From Achatina immaculata (Eukaryota > Mollusca > Gastropoda > Stylommatophora > Achatinidae), in the NCBI GenBank assembly GCA_009760885.1, contig CM019721.1, positions 23,661,974 to 23,725,973 of the forward strand: 64,000 bases of DNA. The letters are read 5' to 3'. Made by a program: the position numbers and the translations under genes. Numbering within the stretch: the first letter of the stretch is position 1; every line of letters starts with the position of its first letter. The notes beneath the pieces are model-generated. The model had not been told where the DNA came from. It worked only from the letters and a program-made list of their open reading frames with translations, and did not search any database. Positions 1-11,142 of the stretch are shown here, one piece after another.

Positions 1-859
1 ATACCAAAAATAAAAGAATACAGGACAAGGAAACAGGGAAAGAAGATAAAATACAAAACCATTTCAGTGATATGTAGCAATTAAGAATGGAAAAAAATTA
101 GTAGAAAAGGGGGGAGAGCTCAGCTGTGACTAGCAAGAAGCTGCATCCGAAAGTACGTGAGGTGGAATACTGTGAATGTTGAAATAAAGACTTGTGAGAT
201 GTGATAGACTGCTAGTAAAGAGAGCTGGAGAAAACAGAAAGGATATATATATATATATGTATATACAATTGTAATTCAAACCAACAAAAAAGTGAGTGGA
301 ATTTGGCTGAAGTAGACGGTAATCAGTTACAGTGAGGGTTCTGGAATGCAAGTCACGTTTGAATAAAGAGTAGAACTTAGTATAGAGAGGATATGATTGT
401 GGAGAAAGGGAATGTATAGTATGGATGAATCCTTAGTTAAAACCGTGTGGTTCCATTTCTTGCAACATATCATGGAGGAGCAAGTGTGGCTCACATTTCT
501 GCTTCTCTCAGAGTGTCATGTAAAACGGTCCATTGTGACGGACTGGACAAGGAAGGGCGACAAACGTGAAGCAAGGTCAAGGACACGACAGAACTTGGTC
601 ACATTAATATAAGAAATTTTAACCCAAGAAATAGCAAGGCGCTTTGTTAAGTACAGACGTGAACGTCTCAATAGTATCTTCAGCCTCATGAAGTGGTTAC
701 TACACCAACTCACAAACCTCTGGGAATCATGGCCCAGAGAGGACTGCACCATTAGAAGTTTAAAGGGCTTAAACGCTTGCCTAAAAAGAGGGGGGATGGG
801 GCTTGGAAGAGTAATTCTATGATGATCTAAAGACCTGTGTAGTGTTGGGCCCAGGTCTC
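1..859. repeat. Composite repeat, head module, copy cut by window edge
   Basis: This matches 7169-7784 and 8442-9300 almost base for base, and 32860-33430 with clear divergence. The only length difference I saw against the 7-9 kb copies is one extra AT in the TA microsatellite near 243-260. It diverges from its relatives after the shared CCCAGGTCTCT at about 850-860, where a tRNA-like element begins. The sequence enters already inside the module, so the repeat continues upstream of the window. Short open frames here (for example 397-612) recur in every copy but resemble no known protein. Confidence 0.85.
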
Positions 860-1050
860 TGGCATAGTGGTTAACACAGTCGCCTGCTGTTCAGAAGGTC
901 CCTGGTTGGATTTCGCTGAATAGTTTCAGACCAACCAACACCGAGGTCAACCTAGTCTAACAAAAAAAGTATCTGGGATTTCCTTCTGAAACCTGGCAAC
1001 AAGGACAGCTGGTGACAGTCCATACCTCAAATACTGTGACGGCGCCTTAC
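853..1050 (+). mobile_element. tRNA-derived SINE-like element
   Basis: An RNA polymerase III type-2 promoter is visible. A box TGGCATAGTGG at 860-870 fits TRGYNNARNNG, and B box GGTTGGATTTC at 904-914 resembles GGTTCGANTCC; the 33-bp gap is normal for a tRNA head. It starts exactly where this composite copy stops matching its sisters, as expected of an insertion or recombination point. The 3' end and tail are not defined; 1050 is a guess. A degenerate tRNA pseudogene is the alternative. Confidence 0.6.
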
Positions 1051-1293
1051 TTGAAACAGATTTCTACTTCAAGAATGCATGATTTTGTTAAATTACAGGT
1101 TGAAAAATGACACGTGCTAGAGGACCGCGGAGTCACATGCCTTAGTTCGTCTACCGGTTCTGATGTTTAGTTATTAAATATTTTTTCCTTAAATTTTATT
1201 AATTTTTTTTAAGGATTTTTTTTTAATTTCAGAGACAAATATAGGGAAAGAGGGGAGGGGGAATTGTGGTGAATATTGTTGCAGATTTTTTTT
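1051..1293. other. AT-rich stretch, no gene seen
   Basis: T- and A-homopolymers dominate 1165-1295. I see no coding frame, repeat unit or mobile element end. Confidence 0.5.
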
Positions 1294-1863
1294 TTACGTG
1301 ACCATTTCATTAAAAGGAAAAGCACTTCTTATGTCTAAACATTGTTCCTTCATTTCTATGACCACTTTCATTGAGGTACATACAGGACCGCCAATGATTC
1401 TGCCAACAAATCTACCATATTCTACGACTTTTGTGAATCGCTCATTTCTTTGTATTTCTTCCTCTGTCAGGTTGCTCAAGAAGTCAAGAAGATGCGACTC
1501 AAGTTCGTCGTAGAAGTGCGGATGGAAGTAACTGTTTGTCATGTTTCCCTTTTCTGTTCTTCCACAATATTTCTTCGAAACTTCAGGGTTATGTCTCTGG
1601 CGGATGTGTTTTCTCTGAAGTTTTGCCTTATAGCCATGCTTGGTTCTAGTATTTTGAGTGAATATTGTAACTGGCTTATGCGCTTCTTCTAAATAAATCT
1701 CGCCTCTGGCGCGACAGATTCCAAAAAATAGTTCACACAGAAAGTTTAGTGCCGCATCTATAGTCACTAGCTGGTTATGAAAGACTGTCATTTCGTCTGT
1801 GTGACTGAGTGGTATCAAATGCCACATTCCCCACATCTCAAATGATTTTTTAATTCCTTTCAC
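1294..1863 (-). CDS. Unrecognised open frame of about 190-206 codons
   Basis: The frame ends at TAA (1294-1296). It is open upstream to a stop at 1912-1914 with no ATG in that extension; the start used here is a GTG, and the first internal ATG is about ten codons further in. Composition looks protein-like: mixed charged residues, a basic patch around KHGYKAKLQRKHIRQRHN, then an acidic stretch FLSNLTEEEIQ, ending in SAFPFNEMVT. I see no signal peptide, membrane segment, zinc finger or transposase/reverse-transcriptase motif and cannot place it in a family. The missing start and the abrupt change to minisatellite at about 2000 suggest a 5'-truncated exon or a gene piece from an unknown mobile element. 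It is the only open frame above 150 codons here that is neither tandem repeat nor LINE. Chance openness cannot be excluded. Confidence 0.4.
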   Translation of the reverse strand: MKGIKKSFEMWGMWHLIPLSHTDEMTVFHNQLVTIDAALNFLCELFFGICRARGEIYLEEAHKPVTIFTQNTRTKHGYKAKLQRKHIRQRHNPEVSKKYCGRTEKGNMTNSYFHPHFYDELESHLLDFLSNLTEEEIQRNERFTKVVEYGRFVGRIIGGPVCTSMKVVIEMKEQCLDIRSAFPFNEMVT

Positions 1864-2002
1864 GACACATATCAGATCGATGAACTGTACCAGTTTGTTA
1901 GGAGGGTAAAATCAAGTGGAGTTATCAATAGACAAAGAAAACTCTTGATAATTTTTCCATCTTGCTTTCAGTCTTAGAAACATGTTCCACCACCCTTCAT
2001 TC

Positions 2003-4119
2003 AGAGAACTCTTGGAGAAGCTGATCAAAAACGATGGAGAAGCTGAGGAAAAAATTTCGAGAAGGTAATCAGAAGCTTGGAAAAGCTGATCAAAAGACCT
2101 GGAGAAGCTGATCAAAACCCTTGGAGAAGCTGATCAGAAGCTTGGAGAAGCTGATCAAACACCTAGGAGAAGCTGATCAAAAAATATTGAATAAACTGAT
2201 GAAAAACCTTGAAGGAACTGCCGAGAAACGTTGGAGAAGCTGATGAAAAACTTTGGAGAAGCTCATCAAAAGCCTTGGATAAGCTGATGAAAGAACGTGG
2301 AGACGATGTTCAAAAGCTGTGGAGACGCTGATGAAAAATCTTGGAGAAGCTTATCACCAACATTGGAGAATCTGTCCCAAAACGGTGGAGAAGATGATCA
2401 AAAACATTGGAGATGCAGATCAAAAACCTTTGAGAAGATGATGAAAAGCCTTGAAGAAGCTGATCAAAATTCTTGGAGAAGCTGATGAAATACCTTGATG
2501 ATGATGAAAAACGTTGGAGAAGCTTATGAAATTCCGTGGAGAAGCTGATCAAAAGGCTTGAAGAAGCTGATGAAAAATCACGGAGAAGCTGATCAAAAGC
2601 ATTGGACAAGCTGATCATAAAGCGTGGATCACTTGATCAAAAGCCTTGGAATCGCTGGTCTAAAACTTTCGAGAAGCTGATCAAAATCTTTAGAAAAGCT
2701 GAACAAAGGCCTTGGATAAGCTGATCAAAAGCCTTGGAGATGCTGATCAAAAACCACAGAGAAGATATTCAAAAGCCTTGGAGAAGTTAATCAAAAGCTT
2801 GAGATAAGCTGAGCAATGGGCTTGGAGAAGCTGATCAAAAGCCTTGGAGAATCCGATCAAAATCCTTGGAGAAGCTGATCAAAATCCTTGGGGAAACTGA
2901 TCAAAAGCCTTAGATAAGCTGATCAAAAGCTTAGAGACATTGATCAAAAGTCTTGGATACGCTGATCAAAAACCTTCGACAGGCTGATCAAAAACCTTGG
3001 AGAAGCCGATCAAAAACCTTGGAGAAATTGATCAAGTGTGTTGGATAAGCTTATCAAAAACCTTCGAGATTCTGATCGAAACCATTCGATAAGTTGATTA
3101 AAAAAGCTTTGGAGAAGTCAATCAAAAGCCCTGGAGAAGCTGACCAAAACCAATGGAGAAATTGACCAAAAAACTGTGGACGAGATGATTGAACAACTTG
3201 GAAGAGGTGATCGAAAGCTTTGGAGAAGCTGATGAAAAACTTTGGAGAAGGTGATGAAAAACCTTGGAGAAGCTTATGACAAACCTTTATAAGCTGATAA
3301 AAACACTGGAGGATCGACAGCCTTGAAAGAGCTTGTGAAAATCTTTATAAGAGCTGATCTAAAACCTTGAAGGAGGTGATCAAGGGACTCGGAAAAGCTG
3401 ATCAAAAACCTTGAAGGAGCTGATCAAGGGACTCGGTGAAATTGATTAAAAACCTTCAAGTAATCAAGATCCATGGAGAAGCTGATCAAAAACGATGATG
3501 AAGCTGACGAAAAGCCTTGGAAATGCTGATCAAAAATATTGCAGAAGATAATCATAAATGATGGTAGAGCTGATCAAAAACCTTGGAGAAGCTAATCAAA
3601 ATCCTTGATGAAGCTGATCAAAAACCTTAGAGAAGCTGTTCAAACACCGTGGAGAGGCTGATCAAAAACTTTGGAGAAACTGATCAAAAACGATCAGCTG
3701 ACGAAAAACCTTTGTAAAGCTCATGAACAACATTTGAGAAGCTGATCAAAAACCTTTGGGAAGCTCATGAAAAACCTTTGAGAAAAACCTTGAAGAAACT
3801 GATAAAAAATGAGTATGAAGCTAATCAGAAACTTTGGAGAAGCTGATCAAAAATCTTTTAGAAGCTAATCAAAAACGATGGTGAACCTGATCAAAAACCG
3901 TGGAGAAGCTGATCGAACCTGTGGAGAAGCTGATAAAAAACCTTAGAGAAGCCGATCGAAAACCTTAGAGAAGCTGATGGAAAATCTTGGAGGAGCTGAT
4001 CGAAAATAGTGGAGGAGCTGATCAAAAACCCTGCAGGAACCGATCGAAAACTTTGGTGAAGCCGATCAAAATCATTGTAGAAGCCGATCAAAAACCTTGG
4101 AGAACTTGAACAAAAACCT
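2003..4119. repeat. 22-bp minisatellite array A (GATC-containing type)
   Basis: About 96 imperfect units with core GGAGAAGCTGATCAAAAA then CCTT. Most units keep the TGATCA palindrome, unlike arrays B and C, where it is changed to TGATAA. Divergence is high (GAT/AAT, AAG/ACG and small indels). On the minus strand, phase shifts leave short open frames rich in F, S, L and Q, which are not real genes. The array abuts the mariner relic on its right. Confidence 0.9.
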
Positions 4120-4194
4120 AGACAAACGGCCTTGTAGCATTGGGGTCCGTGCTTGTTAGAAGTCATCATTTTGTACCCTTAAAAACTGATAGTT

Positions 4195-4916
4195 TTGATG
4201 GAATAACTCCCCTCCTGTCAAATTCCCATGTCAGTTCTTCTTGATGTCGTGTTGTAATTGTTTCAAGAAGATCAGCTTAGAATGTCCCGGTGATAGTTTT
4301 AGCTTTTTCAAGGTAGTCCACCAACAGTACTCCGTCTCCATTACAAATGATGGAGTCCATCACCTCGCCACAGACAGCACTGACTTTGCCTTTCTGGGGG
4401 AGGGAGATCCTGATACGTCAACTGTTTTGACTGTTCTTTAGACTCAGATTGGAAATGATGACGCCAAGTCTCATCCATGGTTACAAACTTCTGAATAAAC
4501 CTCACAAGATTTGCTTAAAACAGAGCTAGATTGTCCTTTGCCATGGTAAGACACTCCCGCTTGTGATCAGCTCAAAGAAGTTTTGAGACCCAGTGAGCTG
4601 ACACGTTGGTCATTTAAAGTTCATTGCGAATAACAGCATGAACCCGTTCCTGGGAGATACACAGATGTGTAGCAAGGTAACGCTCTTCCAGTCTCATGTC
4701 ATGAATATTGTCAGTGGTTTCTTGTGTGGTAACAGTGATGGATCTCCCTGGACTGGGGTCATCTTCAAGGCCCTCTCTTCCTCGTTTGAATTCTGCTGCC
4801 AATTTTTCACCATGCTGTAAGAAAGAGCACTCTCCCCATGTAGTGTCAAGACCATATCCTCAAGAATATCTTTTGGCATTAAACCTATATCAGGAAGTAG
4901 CGGATAACTGCTCCAT
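4195..4916 (-). pseudogene. Mariner (DD34D-type) transposase relic, truncated
   Basis: Read on the minus strand from ATG at 4914-4916, pieces in several frames fit the Mos1-like N-terminal half. They are PKDILEDMVLTLHGESA, then the helix-turn-helix linker AAEFKRGREGLEDDPSPGR, then ISQERVHAVIRNEL, then FVTMDETWRHHF with the first catalytic Asp, then near 4200-4300 a degraded strand resembling the YL..G..V..Y segment. Several frameshifts and stops separate these. The C-terminal half with the other two catalytic Asp residues is missing, and array A begins about 75 bp further on. It cannot make a working transposase. Confidence 0.85.
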
Positions 4917-5284
4917 GAGCGATGTTCTTCTCTTTGTGATAATTTGTCACCTTGTCTATTTCAAAGTTGTGTAAAAGTAAAATAAAAACAGTTATTAACT
5001 TGAAACTTGGTGTGTAATGCTAAAAGAGGTTGAAGTTTTTGTGAGAATTATTAAGAATTCGTTATCACATTTCATTGTACTTTAAGCCACGGACTATTCA
5101 GTTACGCCTCGTAGAGGCCTTTCTTTGCTATGACTTTCGACTAAAAAATAGTAATAAAAATAGCCATAATGATATCTAGATTGCAAGTAACTGTGTTACA
5201 TAAGTGCCACGCTCTGAAACACAGTAACGATTCTGGTGCATAAGATTGAAAGCAAAAAAAAAAAAATCTGAAGTAACTAAATTT
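4917..5284. other. Flank of mariner relic, no gene seen
   Basis: AT-rich sequence including what may be the mariner 5' untranslated end (4917-5000). I could not pair a terminal inverted repeat with a partner because the other end is lost. Confidence 0.4.
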
Positions 5285-5324
<40 letters not shown>

Positions 5325-5325
5325 A
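5285..5325. repeat. (CAA)n microsatellite
   Basis: About 13 uninterrupted ACA/CAA trinucleotides. Confidence 0.95.
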
Positions 5326-5347
5326 AACAGCCATATGCTACAAAATG

Positions 5348-5660
5348 TTAACATTTTTCAGAATTAAATAAGACATTCAGTCCATGTGCATGTCCCTTGC
5401 GGAACTTTGCCTCTCTAACAGCTCTCCTGTAGGCCTCTCGGTTGTAAGCAAGATGCCCTGCTGCTGATGCATCGATGTGCAGATCATCAACGATGTCATG
5501 CAACCGTCTTCGCCTTGGTCTTCTTCTCTTTCTTTTTCCCATTATGTATCCTTCCAAACGATCTTCTCTAGGTTACTATGTCGTTTAATGTATAAAAAAT
5601 ATTTTAGTTTTCTTTGTTTAATCCTCTTTACTAATCAGCCTTCTTCACTACTTAGTTCGT
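5348..5660 (-). pseudogene. LINE 3' end (C-terminal reverse-transcriptase ORF tail)
   Basis: The minus strand encodes the tail of a LINE polyprotein: GKRKRRRPRRRRLHDIVDDL, then GHLAYNREAYRRAVREAKF. The same tail occurs at 42876-43290 (minus) and 44626-44910 (plus), so one LINE family has three copies here. In animal LINEs this Arg-rich GRPRRRW block lies at the extreme C-terminus, after the reverse transcriptase. The copy is cut at about 5660, where the non-coding retroposon begins; the 43-kb copy continues past the same point. Clade not assigned (RTE-like or related APE-type LINE). Confidence 0.8.
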
Positions 5661-6993
5661 GTAGTGGTTCAAAGGACTGTTATAGTCGGAGGTGGGTGTG
5701 GGATACGCTCTCCACTCCAATTAAATGTCTCAAATATCCTCTGACAGTCCGAGTCCAGCTCCTGGCCTTCTCGTGGCGGAACTGTTTAAACTGACAAGAG
5801 AAGGGGCGAAAGGCGAATATCTGGCGCCTGAAAATCATATGTTCGGGTATATGAGAGTCTTGATTGGTAGCTCATCAAGGAGAAGGAAAACTCTGATTTA
5901 AAACACGCTGCTGGCGAGATTCTTCAGCTGACGTGCGTGAGGCGAAACTCCTCCAGGTCATTGAAGAAAAATGCGATTAGAGTAACCGTACGGCGCCGGA
6001 GTGGAAAAGGTGAAGGAAAGGATTAATTGAAGTAACCAGTAGTCTCGATGTCAGGGCCACTCAAATCCCAGCACTTTTGCTCTAGAGGCCGGTCACGTCC
6101 TATATACATCTATACTGGGGCAGATTGCATAAATTGGCTTGACCCAGGTGTTAAAAACTGCTGGCGAGATTCTTCGGCTGACTCGCATGGGGTGAAATTC
6201 CTCCCGACCAATGAAGAAAATACGAAAATTCGATTAGGGTTGCCACACGGCACCGCTGTGAAAAAGTTGATAAAAAGGATAAAGTGAAGTTTAATCGGTA
6301 TGTCCAGTAGTCTCACGGGGATAACTACTCATACCATGGCACCTCTGCCCTAGAGTATGGTCACGTCCTATAAAATCCATACTGGTGATATATGCCTAAA
6401 CCTGCTTAATCCAGAGGTGAAACTTGAAGATTACTCATGTCACGGTACTCCGCTCTAGAAGTCGAGCACGTCCTAAATACGCCCATACTGGAATAATACG
6501 CCTAAATCGGCTTAACCCAGGGGTGAAACTTACTAATGACGAGAATTCGTTCTCATGGACAAAAGCTAAATCCTGGTCACAACTAGGAAGGGTAGCAGCC
6601 ACGACCACAAAATGCTGAAGTCGGAGGCACTGGACCAGTGCAGTCTAGATAGACAACAACCTCTCACCCGATGGGGATATATGCGCATCCTAATCACGCT
6701 GAGGTTTTCACGCTGGACTAGATGGGCAACCACCTCTCACCCGGTGGGGATATACTAATATCCAAAACACGTCGAGGTTTTTTAGTGAGAAAGTCCAACT
6801 CTAGATTAAACTGGCGAAACGAAAACCACGATATCACGCAATCCCGCTTCTGTGACCCACCGAGAATACAGGGCCAGGCACCGCGATACTCTGAACCTCT
6901 TGTGATTCTTTCCTCTCGGGGACCACAGGAGTATACTCAGCAGGATCACGGGGCAGTCTTGGTGGTAAAAGCAAACGAAGAAGAACCAGGTAG
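5661..6993 (+). mobile_element. 1.48-kb GAA-tailed retroposon, copy 1 (diverged)
   Basis: Colinear with 60038-61514 and with the reverse complement of 20228-21706. Shared landmarks are the head GGTTC(T/A)AAGGACTG, the block around CCAGCTCCTGGCCTTC, repeats carrying TCTAGAGGTCGG, repeats carrying ACCTCTCACCC and GAGAAAGTCCAAC, and the tail AACGAAGAAGAA. It is more decayed than the other two, with a roughly 40-bp longer head. I found no target-site duplication. Its 3' half (from 6512) forms part of the 1273-bp duplicated unit. Open frames such as 6722-7000 are repeated in the next unit but look non-coding. Confidence 0.8.
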
Positions 6994-7784
6994 TGGGTAG
7001 AACTGGAGAGAGTCGACAGGTAATGTTGTACAGTCACTGCCTGGAAAGGAAGCAGTAGCAAACTGCCTTCTGGAAATATACCAAGAAGTCCAACAGCAAC
7101 ATAGAAATAGGAACAGCTTTATTAATTAACAGGCACACATCTGTAACTTCTCAGTTTACACCTTAATGATACCAAAAATAAAAGAATACAGGACAAGGAA
7201 ACAGGGAAAGAAGATAAAATACAAAACCATTTCAGTGATATGTAGCAATTAAGAATGGAAAAAAATTAGTAGAAAAGGGGGGAGAGCTCAGCTGTGACTA
7301 GCAAGAAGCTGCATCCGAAAGTACGTGAGGTGGAATACTGTGAATGTTGAAATAAAGACTTGTGAGATGTGATAGACTGCTAGTAAAGAGAGCTGGAGAA
7401 AACAGAAAGGATATATATATATATGTATATACAATTGTAATTCAAACCAACAAAAAAGTGAGTGGAATTTGGCTGAAGTAGACGGTAATCAGTTACAGTG
7501 AGGGTTCTGGAATGCAAGTCACGTTTGAATAAAGAGTAGAACTTAGTATAGAGAGGATATGATTGTGGAGAAAGGGAATGTATAGTATGGATGAATCCTT
7601 AGTTAAAACCGTGTGGTTCCATTTCTTGCAACATATCATGGAGGAGCAAGTGTGGCTCACATTTCTGCTTCTCTCAGAGTGTCATGTAAAACGGTCCATT
7701 GTGACGGACTGGACAAGGAAGGGCGACAAACGTGAAGCAAGGTCAAGGACACGACAGAACTTGGTCACATTAATATAAGAAATT
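6512..7784. repeat. 1273-bp tandem duplication, unit 1
   Basis: The unit runs from TTAACCCA inside the retroposon (6512-6519), through its 3' end, a unique spacer and the first part of the composite head module, to the next TTAACCCA at 7785. Unit 2 follows directly. The chimeric join at 7785-7792 fuses composite sequence (left) to retroposon sequence (right) through this 8-bp microhomology. Confidence 0.95.
6994..7168. other. Spacer between retroposon and composite module
   Basis: No recognisable element. It contains TTTATTAATTAACAGG near 7120 and is duplicated exactly at about 8267-8441. Confidence 0.5.
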
Positions 7785-9057
7785 TTAACCCAGGGGTGAA
7801 ACTTACTAATGACGAGAATTCGTTCTCATGGACAAAAGCTAAATCCTGGTCACAACTAGGAAGGGTAGCAGCCACGACCACAAAATGCTGAAGTCGGAGG
7901 CACTGGACCAGTGCAGTCTAGATAGACAACAACCTCTCACCCGATGGGGATATATGCGCATCCTAATCACGCTGAGGTTTTCACGCTGGACTAGATGGGC
8001 AACCACCTCTCACCCGGTGGGGATATACTAATATCCAAAACACGTCGAGGTTTTTTAGTGAGAAAGTCCAACTCTAGATTAAACTGGCGAAACGAAAACC
8101 ACGATATCACGCAATCCCGCTTCTGTGACCCACCGAGAATACAGGGCCAGGCACCGCGATACTCTGAACCTCTTGTGATTCTTTCCTCTCGGGGACCACA
8201 GGAGTATACTCAGCAGGATCACGGGGCAGTCTTGGTGGTAAAAGCAAACGAAGAAGAACCAGGTAGTGGGTAGAACTGGAGAGAGTCGACAGGTAATGTT
8301 GTACAGTCACTGCCTGGAAAGGAAGCAGTAGCAAACTGCCTTCTGGAAATATACCAAGAAGTCCAACAGCAACATAGAAATAGGAACAGCTTTATTAATT
8401 AACAGGCACACATCTGTAACTTCTCAGTTTACACCTTAATGATACCAAAAATAAAAGAATACAGGACAAGGAAACAGGGAAAGAAGATAAAATACAAAAC
8501 CATTTCAGTGATATGTAGCAATTAAGAATGGAAAAAAATTAGTAGAAAAGGGGGGAGAGCTCAGCTGTGACTAGCAAGAAGCTGCATCCGAAAGTACGTG
8601 AGGTGGAATACTGTGAATGTTGAAATAAAGACTTGTGAGATGTGATAGACTGCTAGTAAAGAGAGCTGGAGAAAACAGAAAGGATATATATATATATGTA
8701 TATACAATTGTAATTCAAACCAACAAAAAAGTGAGTGGAATTTGGCTGAAGTAGACGGTAATCAGTTACAGTGAGGGTTCTGGAATGCAAGTCACGTTTG
8801 AATAAAGAGTAGAACTTAGTATAGAGAGGATATGATTGTGGAGAAAGGGAATGTATAGTATGGATGAATCCTTAGTTAAAACCGTGTGGTTCCATTTCTT
8901 GCAACATATCATGGAGGAGCAAGTGTGGCTCACATTTCTGCTTCTCTCAGAGTGTCATGTAAAACGGTCCATTGTGACGGACTGGACAAGGAAGGGCGAC
9001 AAACGTGAAGCAAGGTCAAGGACACGACAGAACTTGGTCACATTAATATAAGAAATT
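7785..9057. repeat. 1273-bp tandem duplication, unit 2
   Basis: Every position compared is identical to unit 1 at an offset of exactly 1273, including the TA microsatellite length. The right end at 9058-9065 (TTAACCCA) continues into the native composite sequence AGAAATAGCAAGG, as also found at 627 onward. Confidence 0.95.
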
Positions 9058-9692
9058 TTAACCCAAGAAATAGCAAGGCGCTTTGTTAAGTACAGACGTG
9101 AACGTCTCAATAGTATCTTCAGCCTCATGAAGTGGTTACTACACCAACTCACAAACCTCTGGGAATCATGGCCCAGAGAGGACTGCACCATTAGAAGTTT
9201 AAAGGGCTTAAACGCTTGCCTAAAAAGAGGGGGGATGGGGCTTGGAAGAGTAATTCTATGATGATCTAAAGACCTGTGTAGTGTTGGGCCCAGGTCTCTG
9301 TATTCATATGTAAAATCGCAAAACAGTACTTAGCAAATTTACGGAAGGCTGGAAATGTCATAAACAGCCAGGAGCCGGTAGTGCATAATGTGTTATCTTT
9401 TAAGAAACTTATGAAATGCGGAGTAATCACACCTTCGCTCTACTCACACGCAGGTCAACGCCTGTATCCGGGAAAGTGCTCTGTTGCGACACATTCTGTA
9501 CATTAGCTCTTCAGGCCAGAGATGTAACATCATTAAGTATGGGCTTATTTAAGATGGAGCTTTCAAGAACTCGAACTAGTGTGACGGACATACAAAGAGT
9601 AGCCATAATTATTGTTTACAATGTCGCTGTGTTTGACGATCTCTGGCACGTACAACTGGAGTTAAGTGGTACCTGACTTACTAACGTCAGAA

Positions 9693-10441
9693 CATGTCCT
9701 GTACAGTACTGAGTCTTCATGCCCTGTACAGCACCAAGTCTTCATGCCCTATACAGCACCGAGTCTTCATGCCCTGTACAGCACTGAGTCTTCATGCTCT
9801 GTACAGCACCGAGTCTTCATGCCCTGTACAGCACTGAGTCTTCATGCCCTGTACAGCACCGAGTCTTCATGCCCTGTACAGCACTGAGTCTTCATGCTCT
9901 GTACAGCACCGAGTCTTCATGCCCTGTACAGCACTGAGTCTTCATGCCCTGTACAGCACTGAGTCTTCATGCCATGTACAGCACCGAGTCTTCATGCCCT
10001 GTACAGCACCGAGTCTTCATGCCCTGTACAGCACCGAGTCTTCATGCCCTTACAGCATTGAGTCTTCATGCCCTGTACAGCACCGAGTCTTCATGCCCTG
10101 TACAGCACTGAGTCTTCATGCTCTGTACAGCACCGAGTCTTCATGCCCTGTACAGCACCGAGTCTTCATGCCCTGTACAGCACTGAGTCTTCATGCCCTG
10201 TACAGCACCGAGTCTTCATGCCCTGTACAGCACTGAGTCTTCATGCCCTGTACAGCACCGAGTCTTCATGCCCTTACAGCATTGAGTCTTCATGCCCTGT
10301 ACAGCACCGAGTCTTCATGCCCTGTACAGCACTGAGTCTTCATACTCTGTACAGCACCGAGACTTCATGCTCTGTACAGCACCGAGTCTTCATGCCCTGT
10401 ACAGCACTGAGTCTTCATGCCCTGTACAGCACCGAGTCTTC
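9693..10441. repeat. 25-bp minisatellite (GTACAGCACYGAGTCTTCAT), about 30 units
   Basis: Units alternate mainly between a CTG-AGT and a CCG-AGT form, with CCCTG/CTCTG variants. At least two units are 24 bp (CCCTTACAG). The period of 25 lets all three frames read through, giving the chance frames at 9666-10520. Confidence 0.95.
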
Positions 10442-10946
10442 GGCTGTTTGTAAAAAAAGATACCATTTTTTTTCAAATGAGAAACAACGAAGATTTCGCA
10501 CAGTAAAGGATCTAGTATAGTATTGTATTGTTAACATTCTAAAAATAGTAGACAAATCAATTTAGAATGACAGTGGTTCGAGTCCCGAGTATCATCGTTC
10601 TATAAATAAAAATCAGAAACACGACTCTAACATTTAGATCCTGTTTCGGGGCAAGAGACTTTTCGAAGAAAATATTCCCTTACAAAGACCACACTTGAGT
10701 ACATTGTCTATTCATCCGGGTTCTGTTCTAGGATGTTGTATAAAAATGCACAAAAGAGTGACAATAGACACAATTATAGACACTAAGAAAATCATTAAAA
10801 GTTACAGTTAAAATTACAAAAGGGAAAGACAAAATAACCCTCCAGAAACTTCTCGTTAAGAAGCGATCTCGGTAAATCTGTTCTCGTTTCTGTGTAGTCC
10901 AGTCATCCCCTCCCTCTCTACCCTCCCCCAGCCTCCGGTCATGTAG

Positions 10947-11142
10947 GTAGTCCCATACACCTGAGACGACTTATCATTTCATAAAATAGTCCCATATACC
11001 TGAGACGGCCTATCCTTTCATGAAATAGTCCCATATACCTGAGACGGCTTATCCTTTCATGAAATAGTCCCATATACCTGAGACTGATTATCCTTTCATG
11101 AAATAGTCCCATCTACCTGGTACAGCCTATCATTTCATGAAA
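10947..11142. repeat. 39-bp minisatellite, five units
   Basis: Unit core TAGTCCCATATACCTGAGAC followed by a pyrimidine-rich half ending in TTTCATGAAA. The corresponding place in block 2 (34760-34798) has a single unit. Confidence 0.9.

Noticed and set aside
397..612. 71-codon frame perfectly repeated at 7563 and 8836
   Set aside because: Identity reflects duplicated DNA, not selection; the diverged copy at 33020-33260 does not keep the frame.
5655..5730. tRNA-like head on retroposon copy 1 (TAGTGG, and a GACT-loop-AGTC stem)
   Set aside because: The other two, better preserved copies lack this segment and no good B box follows; too weak to call the family a tRNA-derived SINE.
9693..10441. 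Regular repeats that could suggest a CRISPR array
   Set aside because: Units are contiguous with no unique spacers, the context is eukaryotic LINE and Tc1 DNA, and no cas-like frame exists.
9666..10520. Overlapping open frames with a 25-residue Cys/Tyr/His repeat
   Set aside because: Direct consequence of the 25-bp array; frames start and stop arbitrarily and overlap one another.
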